NCBI GenBank assembly: GCA_016744435.1
Contig: JADGEJ010000002.1
Location: forward strand, 62,001 to 126,000
Direction of reading: 5' to 3'
From: Lentibacter sp.
Lineage (GTDB): Bacteria > Pseudomonadota > Alphaproteobacteria > Rhodobacterales > Rhodobacteraceae
Length of the DNA: 64,000 bases
The translations under genes and the position numbers were made by a program. The notes under the pieces were generated by a model, which saw only the letters and a list, made by a program, of their open reading frames with translations, did no database searches and was not told the DNA's origin. Shown piece by piece: positions 36,802-44,359 of this stretch. How positions within the stretch are numbered: the stretch's first letter is position 1; each line of letters opens with the position of its first letter.

Positions 36802-36901
36802 GCGAGGGGCAAGCCCCTCGCGCTCAGGCTAAAGTGGGGGCCAGCCCCCAAGTCACAAACAAGTTTGTGACCTCCCCCGGGATATTTCGGGAAAGAGGAA
36901 G
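36802..36901. repeat. Three tandem hairpins plus Roseobacter-type repeat tail (copy 2)
   Basis: Three perfect inverted repeats follow one another: GCGAGGGGC/GCCCCTCGC (36802-36821), TGGGGGC/GCCCCCA (36835-36850) and GTCACAAAC/GTTTGTGAC (36852-36871), each with a two-base centre. CCCCCGGGATATTTCGGG AAAGAGGAAG comes next, matching the tail of the element near 1905. It sits just after the YjbR gene, and probably also terminates that transcript. Confidence 0.65.
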
Positions 36902-37019
36902 CCATGAGATTGTGGCTTGGCTGGGCGAATGTGACCGCATGACATCCTCTGTGAGCCAACATACGGAACAGCGCCCCGCAGGCTGGATCGCCACATGGCG
37001 ATGGCTGGCGATGGTGTCT

Positions 37020-37068
37020 TGTTTGAACGGCTAGGGCGCGCTTTTCGCCCTTTCTTTCGGTTCAAACA
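37020..37068 (+). promoter_or_regulatory. Nested inverted repeats upstream of the tdo remnant
   Basis: TGTTTGAAC (37020-37028) pairs with GTTCAAACA (37060-37068), enclosing GGGCG/CGCCC (37034-37050) followed by TTTCTTT. The inner stem with its T-rich tail resembles a terminator or attenuator placed in the leader of the tryptophan dioxygenase remnant. It is probably an old control region left after the gene was lost. Confidence 0.4.
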
Positions 37069-37079
37069 GGACAATCTCA

Positions 37080-37298
37080 ATGACCCAAGCTTATGACCCC
37101 GCCCAAGACTGCGCCCAAATGGAATTTGATGGCCGCATGTCTTATGGCGACTATCTGCAGATCAACAAGATCCTTGGCGCGCAGCAGCCGCGCTCAGACG
37201 CGCATGACGAAATGCGGTTTCTCCTCCGACACCAGACCTCTGAGTTGTGGGTGAAGCTGGCGCTACACGAACTTTGGCACATGCGCACAGTTCTGTAG
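37080..37298 (+). pseudogene. Tryptophan 2,3-dioxygenase, 5' fragment only
   Basis: The 72 residues match the N-terminus of tryptophan 2,3-dioxygenase: [22 protein letters not shown], then [24 protein letters not shown], which includes the family's substrate-pocket region. Full-length bacterial enzymes have about 280 residues. After [10 protein letters not shown] a TAG ends the frame, and translation beyond it in any frame shows no further similarity, so about three quarters of the gene is missing. No kynurenine-pathway genes are adjacent. The start ATG and leader appear intact. Confidence 0.82.
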
Positions 37299-37321
37299 CG
37301 CAAAATCCAGCCAAACCAATT

Positions 37322-37343
37322 GAGGCCGCTTTTGGGCGGTCTC
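37322..37343 (+). terminator. Stem-loop before the NIDO/RTX/Hint gene
   Basis: GAGGCCGC (37322-37329) pairs with GCGGTCTC (37336-37343), one G-T wobble, with a T-rich loop and a pyrimidine-rich tail (TCTCATTTGT). It probably ends transcription coming through the tdo remnant. Confidence 0.5.
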
Positions 37344-37458
37344 TCTCATTTGTGTCAAAAACGCCAAAATTGCCGCACATTCATGCCGCAGACACACTGT
37401 ATCTCTTTTGGAAACAAAGCCTCAACAGAAGGCCCATTCGAGCAGACAGGACGACAGC

Positions 37459-39279
37459 ATGGCAACGATGAACACAGGCCTAGGCGGCGCAGCGGGATAC
37501 GGCGAGAATGCGTTTTCGACCACGCCCCTCACGGCTGGCAACTACGATGATGGCTCCATCAACGTAAACATCACCTCCGTTTTTGGCGGCAGTGGGCTCA
37601 ACTTCTTTGGCACCAACTATACCTCGATCTACATCAACACCAACGGGCTGATCACCTTCACGGGCCCAAACACGGCCTACTCCCCTGTCGGCATCGCCTC
37701 CTACAACAGCCCCGCCATGGCGCCGTTCTGGAGCGACGTCGACATCAACAAAGGCGGCGAAATCTATTGGGATCTCGACCCGGCAGCTGGCACAGTCACC
37801 ATAACCTGGGACGGCGTCGCGCCTTACTCGGGCTCAGGCACCAACTCCTTCCAAGTGGTTCTGACAAGCACGGGCAGCGGCGACTTTCTGGTCGAGTACA
37901 TCTACGAAGACATCCAGTGGACCAACGGCTATGCGGGCAACGCAACAACCGGCATGACAGATGGTGGCTCAAACGACTACGTGTTGCCCGGCTCTGGCAA
38001 CGCAGCTTCGCTCACCAACTATGACACCAACGACCACGGCGATGACGACCCGGCCGGCACTTGGGAGATGGGCATGTCGGGTGGCTCAGCCGTAAGCAAC
38101 AACTACATCGTTGAAGGCACCAGCGGCGATGATCTCATAGACGCAAGCTATGTCGGAGACCCTGAAGGCGACAACGTCGACAACAGTGACCACTCCGATG
38201 GCTCAAACGACGACAGCATCGTCGCGGGCGCGGGCGCTGATACGGTGCTTGCAGCGGCGGGTGACGACACAGTTCTGGGCGGCACGGGCGCTGACAGCCT
38301 TGATGGCGGCGCGGGCGACGACACACTTGACGGCGGCTCAGACAATGACACGCTGATCGGCGGGTTGGGGAGCGACACGCTCACAGGCGGCACGGGCAAT
38401 GACACACTCACCATCGCAGAAGGCGACGTGGCCACTGGCGGCGACGGGGAAGACTTGTTCCTGCTCGCCGACTACGCCGAACCGGGCAGCACCACGATCA
38501 CGATCGACGGTGGCACAACGGGCGAGCCCGGCGGTGACACGCTTGACTTGAACGGTCTCGCTGACCGCGGCACTCTGGTGACAACGGCCTCTGTTGGCGA
38601 CGCCGACGCTTTTGATGGCACGATCACGCTCAACGACGGCACTGTGCTGACGTTTAGCAACATCGAAAACATCATTTGTTTCACCCCCGGCACAATGATC
38701 GCGACCCCCTCTGGCGAACAAGCCGTCGAAACCCTCAAAGCAGGTGACTTGGTCCTGACCAAAGACAGTGGCGCGCAGCCTTTGGGCTGGGTTGGCAGCA
38801 GCACGGTCAGCGGCATGGGCAAGTTCGCTCCGATCCGCCTTGAGCCTAGCCTCACAGGCGCACGCCGCGCGCTCACCGTCTCTCCGCAACACCGGATGCT
38901 GCAAAACCACTGGCTTGCCGAGCTGATGTTTGAAGAGGCTGAAGTGCTCGTGCCGGCCGTTCATATGCTGGGGCATGCGGGCGCTGAAGCCGCCCCTGCC
39001 GAGCAAGTCACCTACATCCACCTGATGTTTGACGCGCATGAAATCATCTTCGCGGAAGGGGCTGAAACCGAGAGCTTCCATTACAGCACCGAAAGCCTCA
39101 AAGCGCTGCACCCAGCTGCATTGGCCGAAGTCTATGCCGCCTATCCGGCGCTCAAGGCCGTGCCGTCAGCCCACGGGCCAACGGCACGGCGTTGCCTTAA
39201 GAGTTGGGAAAGCCAGGCGCTTCTGTCAAAGGTATATGCACCCGCATCTGCAGCCCGCGCGCAACTTCAGGTGGCCTAA
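37459..39279 (+). CDS. Large secreted protein: NIDO-like domain, RTX repeats, C-terminal Hint domain
   Basis: A 606-residue protein without a Sec signal. Residues about 25-215 resemble an extracellular nidogen (NIDO) domain: GLNFFGTNYTSIYINTNGLI, APFWSDVDINKGGEIYWD and VTITWDGV. Residues about 255-325 hold about seven glycine/aspartate RTX-type calcium repeats (GGAGDDTLDGG, GGTGNDTL). A Hint_2-type domain starts at Cys407 (CFTPGTMIATPSGEQAVETLKAGD), with LTVSPQHRML and IHLMFDAHEIIFAEGAETES. RTX repeats point to type I secretion; the Hint domain could cause self-cleavage after residue 406. Some 45 residues follow the Hint core. No T1SS genes are adjacent. Confidence 0.83.
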   Translation: MATMNTGLGGAAGYGENAFSTTPLTAGNYDDGSINVNITSVFGGSGLNFFGTNYTSIYINTNGLITFTGPNTAYSPVGIASYNSPAMAPFWSDVDINKGGEIYWDLDPAAGTVTITWDGVAPYSGSGTNSFQVVLTSTGSGDFLVEYIYEDIQWTNGYAGNATTGMTDGGSNDYVLPGSGNAASLTNYDTNDHGDDDPAGTWEMGMSGGSAVSNNYIVEGTSGDDLIDASYVGDPEGDNVDNSDHSDGSNDDSIVAGAGADTVLAAAGDDTVLGGTGADSLDGGAGDDTLDGGSDNDTLIGGLGSDTLTGGTGNDTLTIAEGDVATGGDGEDLFLLADYAEPGSTTITIDGGTTGEPGGDTLDLNGLADRGTLVTTASVGDADAFDGTITLNDGTVLTFSNIENIICFTPGTMIATPSGEQAVETLKAGDLVLTKDSGAQPLGWVGSSTVSGMGKFAPIRLEPSLTGARRALTVSPQHRMLQNHWLAELMFEEAEVLVPAVHMLGHAGAEAAPAEQVTYIHLMFDAHEIIFAEGAETESFHYSTESLKALHPAALAEVYAAYPALKAVPSAHGPTARRCLKSWESQALLSKVYAPASAARAQLQVA

Positions 39280-39317
39280 CCTACTGCCACCTCAGGTGGC
39301 CTAACCTACTGCCACCT
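39268..39317. repeat. 25-bp tandem duplication at shared 3' ends
   Basis: The unit CAGGTGGCCTAACCTACTGC+CACCT occurs twice (39268-39292, 39293-39317) with four further bases of a third copy. Each unit carries its own inverted repeat AGGTGGC/GCCACCT. The first copy contains the stop of the Hint-protein gene and the second the stop of the convergent glutamine-amidotransferase-like gene. The hairpins may act as a two-way terminator. Confidence 0.75.
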
Positions 39318-40092
39318 CAGGCTGCCGCTTGGCATGCCATGCGCGCGTGGCCTCGCCGAAAGCTTCAAACAGTGGCCTGGACACTGGGTCGTTCGCGGCG
39401 TTCCACTCGGGGTGCCACTGCACCGACAGCGTAAAACCCGGCGCATCTTTGATGTAGATCGCTTCTGGCGTGCCATCGGGTGCATGCCCGTCGATCACCA
39501 CCCGTTCGCCCGCACAGCAAATGCCCTGCCCGTGCAACGTGTTGGTCATCACTTCTTGTGCGCCCATCAGCTTTTCAAACACGCCCCCCTTGGTAAACTC
39601 AACGGTGTGGCGCAGCTCGAACTTTTCCTCAAGCGTGCCCTCTGGCGGCATGCGGTGATTGTCGCGGCCTTCCAGCTCGCGAATTTCGGGGTGCAGCGTT
39701 GAGCCAAAGGCCACAGCCACTTCCTGAAAGCCGCGGCAGATACCCAACACAGGCTGCCCCGCCTCGACACAAGCGCGGATAAGTGGCAGCGCAATCGCGT
39801 CGCGCGCGCGGTCAAAGTCGCCATGCGCATCCGTTTCCGCTTCGCCATATTCCTCGGGGTGCACATTGGGCCGCCCGCCCGTGAACAAAAAGCCATCGCA
39901 AGCCTGCATCAGCTCCTCAACGCTCACATAGCGCGGATCTGTCGGGATCAGCAGCGGCATACAGCCCGAGACGCAAGCGATTGCTTCACTGTTCATAGCC
40001 CCACCCGCGTGGGTCAGATACTGCTCATTGATCAGATGCTGGTTGCTGATGATGCCCACGACGGGGCGGCGGAATGATGTGTCTTGTTGCAT
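39301..40092 (-). CDS. Gamma-glutamyl-gamma-aminobutyrate hydrolase family protein (PuuD-like, class I glutamine amidotransferase fold)
   Basis: A 263-residue hydrolase. The nucleophile is Cys119 in QPVLGICRGFQEVAVAFG, and the catalytic His-Glu pair lies in FTLSVQWHPEWNA. FLFTGGRPNVHPEEYGE matches the PuuD active-site entrance. Family members cleave gamma-glutamyl amides such as gamma-glutamyl-GABA in polyamine degradation. No glutamine synthetase-like puuA is adjacent, so pathway membership is unproven. Its last codons (PEVAVG-stop) lie in the 25-bp duplication, and its ATG starts a 12-bp inverted repeat. Confidence 0.85.
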   Translation of the reverse strand: MQQDTSFRRPVVGIISNQHLINEQYLTHAGGAMNSEAIACVSGCMPLLIPTDPRYVSVEELMQACDGFLFTGGRPNVHPEEYGEAETDAHGDFDRARDAIALPLIRACVEAGQPVLGICRGFQEVAVAFGSTLHPEIRELEGRDNHRMPPEGTLEEKFELRHTVEFTKGGVFEKLMGAQEVMTNTLHGQGICCAGERVVIDGHAPDGTPEAIYIKDAPGFTLSVQWHPEWNAANDPVSRPLFEAFGEATRAWHAKRQPEVAVG

Positions 40093-40174
40093 TGCGCCTA
40101 GATAATACGGACTGAGCGTTATGAAAAGCCTATCATGACTTGCCGCTGCATCTTTGCGTAAAATCTAGGCGCAA
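40092..40174. promoter_or_regulatory. 12-bp inverted repeat pair at the puuD-like gene start
   Basis: TTGCGCCTAGAT (40092-40103) and ATCTAGGCGCAA (40163-40174) are perfect inverted copies separated by 59 bp. They bracket the presumed promoter of the leftward puuD-like gene, so a looping regulator or a small inserted element are both possible. Confidence 0.45.
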
Positions 40175-40462
40175 ACACCCGCTTTCTCCTCCAAAGTCCA
40201 CTTTGCGGACGAAGTTGCCGTTCGCCTCAAGCCGTGTATCGCCAGACCGTGGGGTGGTGATCTGACAGAATTTCGGGCCGCTTTATGCTGGCAAAACACA
40301 TCCTCGCTGAGTTGGCAGCGTATCCAGCAGCAATATCACCAGCCCGTCGGACGGTCTGGCGATGCGCGGCGGCCTGCGGCCTTGAGTCCGCGCTGGTGAA
40401 ACTCCGCAATGGGCTTAAAGCTGTCTTTCGCTGCGATCTGCGCGATGGTTCTGACCCGCCGC
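40093..40462. other. 370-bp non-coding region with inverted repeats
   Basis: No credible gene was found here. Besides the pair above, ATCGCCAGACCG (40238-40249) and TGGTGAT (40255-40261) are mirrored by ATCACCA (40335-40341) and CGGTCTGGCGAT (40352-40363), forming a long imperfect inverted structure around about 75 bp. The region lies downstream of soxG and upstream of the puuD-like gene. It may hold a terminator and a decayed insertion. Confidence 0.5.
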
Positions 40463-41023
40463 TCAGTAAACGCCCACTTCGCTGCCCTCTTGCGCCGCCA
40501 CAGACAGCACGCCGAACATGTAGTCAGCCGAGGAGCGGAAGCAGACAACTGTGAAAGCGTCGTCTGCGTGCATCCAGAACGCCGCCGCCACTTGCGCGAG
40601 GCGTGTTCTGCGGATTTCCCCCATGGCAAACACGCTCATGTCAACGGGTGCCAGCTTGGCGACAACCTCACGTGCATGTGTGCCTGTGACGGTAAACACA
40701 GCCCGCGCGTCAGAGACGTTCTCAGCCATATAGTGCTTGTTATTCAGGCCCTTGGCCAAATCTTCAACAGCGCTTGAAGCCTCACCATGTGGCACCATGA
40801 CAAGCAGCTCGTCTGGGCTCATCCACGCCAGCCCGCTGTCGCCATCCAGATTGCAACCGCGCTGTGCGGGCATTTTCACACCGCTCACACCGGCCACGGC
40901 CTTTTTCACTTTTGCATCCGCCAGATCGCCGCGAAAGCTGATCATGCCGCGCAATCCGGCTTCTTCCACCTTGGCGATGCCGTTAAACACCGCGCCTTGG
41001 AGCGCACTTACCAGTTCAGACAT
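40463..41023 (-). CDS. soxG: Sarcosine oxidase subunit gamma
   Basis: The 186-residue gamma subunit of heterotetrameric sarcosine oxidase, which converts sarcosine to glycine, formaldehyde (passed to tetrahydrofolate) and hydrogen peroxide. LDGDSGLAWMSPDELLVMVP and SDARAVFTVTGTHAREVVAKL are typical; the end is AAFWMHADDAFTVVCFRSSADYMFGVL. The start at 41023 overlaps the soxA end by 8 bp. It is the last gene of the operon. Confidence 0.92.
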   Translation of the reverse strand: MSELVSALQGAVFNGIAKVEEAGLRGMISFRGDLADAKVKKAVAGVSGVKMPAQRGCNLDGDSGLAWMSPDELLVMVPHGEASSAVEDLAKGLNNKHYMAENVSDARAVFTVTGTHAREVVAKLAPVDMSVFAMGEIRRTRLAQVAAAFWMHADDAFTVVCFRSSADYMFGVLSVAAQEGSEVGVY

Positions 41024-44000
41024 TTTGCTTCTCCCCTTCAGGGTCATAAAACACGGGGCTCACAACCTTAGCTTGATAGGCTTTGCCGTCAGTTGACGGG
41101 AACTCGACAGTCTCGCCCATCCGGTTTGGCCCGTCATGCAAAAGGCCCATAGCGATGCCGCGGCCCAGTGTTGGCGAATGATAGGTCGAGGTCACGCGCC
41201 CCTGCACGCGGCGCTGGCCGTTGGCGTTTTCGCCCTCCGCCACGCAGTATGCACCATCGGGAATAACGCTGCCATCAACCGTCTCAAGGCCCACCAGTTT
41301 CCAACGCTCGGGGTTCACCATAAACGCACGCTCCTGCGCGCGCTTGCCAATGAAATCTTCCTTCTTCTTGGAAATCGCCCAGTTGAGCCCCAAGTCCTGC
41401 GGAATGATAGTCCCGTCGGTCTCGTCCCCGATCATGATAAAGCCCTTCTCGGCGCGCATCACGTGCATCGCCTCTGTCCCGTAAGGCGTGACGTTAAACT
41501 CTTCGCCCGCTTCAAGCAGCGCATCCCAAAGTGCTTGGCCTTGGCTCGCTGGCACAGCGATCTCGTAAGACAACTCGCCCGCGAAAGAGATGCAGAAGAT
41601 GCGCGCATCAAACGCGCCGAGCTTGCCTGTGGTATACTCCATAAACGCCAGCGCATCTTGGCTGACATCCGTGCCGCCGAGCTTTTCAAGCACCTTACGT
41701 GAGTTCGGCCCGACAACGCCGACTTGCGCCCATTGCTCCGTCACGTTGGTGACGTAAACTTGCCAGTCCCACCACTCGGTTTGCAGCCATTCTTCCATGT
41801 GAGCATGGATACGTTCAGCGCCGCCCGTGGTGGTGTGGCAGAGGAACGTTTCCTCATCGAGGCGCACAACAACGCCGTCGTCTGACAGAAAGCCGTTTTC
41901 CGAGCACATCAGGCCATAGCGACATTTGCCCGGCTTCAGGCTGCTCATCATGTTGGTGTACATCATGTCGAGGAACTTGCCCGCATCCGGCCCCTTCACG
42001 ATCAGCTTGCCGAGTGTGCTTGCGTCCAAAAGCCCAAGGCTTTCGCGTGTTGCCAAGATCTCACGATTCACCGCTTCATGCACAGTTTCCTCACCGCGCA
42101 AGTAAGTGTAGGCGCGCCGCCATTGGCCCACTGGCTCCCAATGCGCGCCGTTGGCTTCGTGCCATGCGTGCATCGGCGTGCGGCGCAACGGCTGGAACAC
42201 TTCACCACGCGCTTCGCCCGCGATCGAGCCCATGCTGATCGGCGTATACGGCGGGCGGAACGTGGTCGTTCCTGTGGCGGTGATAGGCTTATCTATCGCA
42301 TTAGATAGCGTCGCTAAGCCGTTGATATTGCTTAACTTACCCTGATCAGTTGCCATGCCCAAAGTGGTGTAGCGTTTGGTGTGCTCCACACTCTCATAGC
42401 CCTCACGCGCGGCCAGCTGCACGTCAGAGACTTTGACGTCGTTCTGATAATCAAGCCATGCTTTCGCGCGCAGTTTTGGCCCCGCGCCCTGCGGCATCAT
42501 CCAGACAGGTTCAAGCGCGGCCTCGGCGGCTTGCTCAAACTCAGGCAGGTTCACATCGGCCGCCTTGAGCCCCAAAGCCTCAACAGCAACGCGCCCTGCG
42601 TGGTCAGCGTCGGCCAAGCCAACGCCCATGTCCATAACACCGTTTGCCGCGCCCGCAGGCACAACAAAGCCCTCGCCAGTCGCGCCCAATGGCGGGCGGC
42701 TCTCATCAGGGCGGAACATCGCCAGTTCCTCGTCCCACGTGAGTTTGCCGCCGCAGTGGCTCCACAAGTGCACAACAGGCGACCAGCCGCCAGACATGGC
42801 CACCGCATCGCATTCGATCTCTTCCAGCACGCCGCCCTCGCCCGCTTGCGCGCAGATTTTGACAGACTTCACCCGCTTGCCGCCGGTGACTTTCGCAATG
42901 CCCTTGCCCGTTTCCACGCGGATGCCCATAGCGCGCGCTTCAGCGGCAATGGCCCCGCCGCCACCCGCGCGCGCATCAAGGATCGCAGCCACATCAAGGC
43001 CCGCTTTCTTAACGGCAATCGCGGTGCGGTAGGCGTCGTCATTGTTGGTCACAACAACCACACGGTCGCCGACGCTGACGCCGTAATCAACAATATAGTC
43101 GCGCACCGCAGCCGCCAGCATAACACCGGGGATGTCATTGCCCGCAAAGCTGAGAGGCCGTTCAATAGCCCCCGTCGCGGTAATGATCTGGCCGGCTCTG
43201 ATGCGCCACAGGCGGTGTCGCGGCCCCGCCAGCTCTGGCGCGTGATCACGCAGGCGCTCATAGCCCATGACATAGCCGTGGTCGTAGACGCCCGCGCCCA
43301 TCATCCGGCTGCGCAGGGTCACGTTATCCATGGCCTCAAGCTCGGCCAGCGTGTCTGCCACAAAGTCGGCAACAGGCTTGCCACCCAGTTCGCCGCCATC
43401 AACCATAGCGCGCCCGCCCCATGTCGGGTCTTGCTCCATGACAAGCACTTTCACGCCAGACAAAGCGGCAGTTTTCGCGGCCTGCAAGCCCGCAATGCCG
43501 CCGCCAATGACAACAACATCTGCGAAGAAATAGAAGTGCTCGTAGGTGTCAGCGTCGAGCGTCTCTTTGTCGGGTGCGCGCCCTAAGCCCGCCGAGTGGC
43601 GCACAATCGGCTCGTAAATGTGCTTCCACGCGAACTTGGGGAACATGAACGTCTTGTAGTAAAACCCCGCAGGCAAGAAACGCGCCATGGCGTTGTTCAC
43701 AACACCCACGTCAAACTCAAGGCTCGGCCAGTGGTTCTGACTGCCAGCTTTGAGGCCGTCAAACAGCTCGGTCGTGGTGGCGCGTTGGTTGGGCTCAAAC
43801 GTGCCGCCCTCGCCCATGTTCATCAAAGCGTTCGGCTCTTCGGCCCCGCTCGCGACCACACCGCGCGGGCGGTGGTACTTAAACGAACGACCCATCATCA
43901 TCTGATCATTCGCCAAAAGGGCTGAAGCGAGCGTGTCGCCCTTAAAGCCCTTGAGGGGCTTGCCGTTAAACGTGAAAGTCACGGGCTTGCTGCGGTCAAT

Positions 44001-44033
44001 CCGCGTGCCGCCCTGCGTGAGACGTGTGCTCAT
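41016..44033 (-). CDS. soxA: Sarcosine oxidase subunit alpha
   Basis: A 1005-residue subunit. The N-terminus has a ferredoxin-like segment (TFTFNGKPLKGFKGDTLASALLAN). An NAD-binding fold follows (VVIGGGIAGLQAAKTAALSG near 170-190). The C-terminal ~400 residues form a GcvT-like tetrahydrofolate-binding domain (MMYTNMMSSLKPGKCRYGLMC, YGTEAMHVMRAEKGFIMIGDETDGTIIPQDLGL). ATG 44033 overlaps the soxD stop (ATGA). Here sox means sarcosine, not sulfur, oxidation. Confidence 0.96.
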   Translation of the reverse strand: MSTRLTQGGTRIDRSKPVTFTFNGKPLKGFKGDTLASALLANDQMMMGRSFKYHRPRGVVASGAEEPNALMNMGEGGTFEPNQRATTTELFDGLKAGSQNHWPSLEFDVGVVNNAMARFLPAGFYYKTFMFPKFAWKHIYEPIVRHSAGLGRAPDKETLDADTYEHFYFFADVVVIGGGIAGLQAAKTAALSGVKVLVMEQDPTWGGRAMVDGGELGGKPVADFVADTLAELEAMDNVTLRSRMMGAGVYDHGYVMGYERLRDHAPELAGPRHRLWRIRAGQIITATGAIERPLSFAGNDIPGVMLAAAVRDYIVDYGVSVGDRVVVVTNNDDAYRTAIAVKKAGLDVAAILDARAGGGGAIAAEARAMGIRVETGKGIAKVTGGKRVKSVKICAQAGEGGVLEEIECDAVAMSGGWSPVVHLWSHCGGKLTWDEELAMFRPDESRPPLGATGEGFVVPAGAANGVMDMGVGLADADHAGRVAVEALGLKAADVNLPEFEQAAEAALEPVWMMPQGAGPKLRAKAWLDYQNDVKVSDVQLAAREGYESVEHTKRYTTLGMATDQGKLSNINGLATLSNAIDKPITATGTTTFRPPYTPISMGSIAGEARGEVFQPLRRTPMHAWHEANGAHWEPVGQWRRAYTYLRGEETVHEAVNREILATRESLGLLDASTLGKLIVKGPDAGKFLDMMYTNMMSSLKPGKCRYGLMCSENGFLSDDGVVVRLDEETFLCHTTTGGAERIHAHMEEWLQTEWWDWQVYVTNVTEQWAQVGVVGPNSRKVLEKLGGTDVSQDALAFMEYTTGKLGAFDARIFCISFAGELSYEIAVPASQGQALWDALLEAGEEFNVTPYGTEAMHVMRAEKGFIMIGDETDGTIIPQDLGLNWAISKKKEDFIGKRAQERAFMVNPERWKLVGLETVDGSVIPDGAYCVAEGENANGQRRVQGRVTSTYHSPTLGRGIAMGLLHDGPNRMGETVEFPSTDGKAYQAKVVSPVFYDPEGEKQNV

Positions 44034-44359
44034 GAGAACTCCCTCCAGCGCCACCCCGGCCGCTTGGCGCTCAGGATGTCTTTGATCTCTTTAGGTGGCT
44101 CAAGCGTTTGCGCACTATAGGTGCCAAACACCTCTAGCGTCATCGTGCAGCGCGCGGCGTGAAACCACTTGCCGCACCCATTGGCATGCCGCCAGCGCTC
44201 AAGGTGCACGCCTTTGGGATTTTCACGCATGAAGAGATATGTCTCAAAGTCTTCATCGCTTGAGCCCGGCCCGAAACGCGTCAAATGCGCCTCACCTCCG
44301 CCATGAAACTCAGTCTCTTCGCCTTTGATCCCGCAGTACGGGCATTCAAGGATCAGCAT
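44030..44359 (-). CDS. soxD: Sarcosine oxidase subunit delta
   Basis: A 109-residue zinc-binding subunit. The ligands are visible as Cys6 and Cys9 in LECPYCGIKGE, with further His and Cys in HANGCGKWFHAARC. RENPKGVHLERWRH is the family core. Its ATG overlaps the stop of the extra gene by one base (TAATG) and its end overlaps soxA, so all are made from one transcript. Confidence 0.95.
   Translation of the reverse strand: MLILECPYCGIKGEETEFHGGGEAHLTRFGPGSSDEDFETYLFMRENPKGVHLERWRHANGCGKWFHAARCTMTLEVFGTYSAQTLEPPKEIKDILSAKRPGWRWREFS

Noticed and set aside
36834..37034. 66-codon rightward frame in the YjbR-tdo gap
   Set aside because: It begins inside the hairpin repeat and has no ribosome site or protein-like composition.
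38220..38420. DNA tandem repeat or CRISPR-like array
   Set aside because: The periodic sequence encodes RTX glycine/aspartate repeats in frame; unit sequences differ and there are no spacers.
40285..40554. Short rightward frame starting MLAKHILAELAAYP in the gap after soxG
   Set aside because: It runs into soxG antisense and through the inverted repeat; the start looks protein-like for only about 20 residues, so it is at best a relic.
42381..43586. 401-codon rightward open frame antisense to soxA
   Set aside because: Shadow frame; soxA is complete on the other strand and the frame lacks any recognisable domain or ribosome site.
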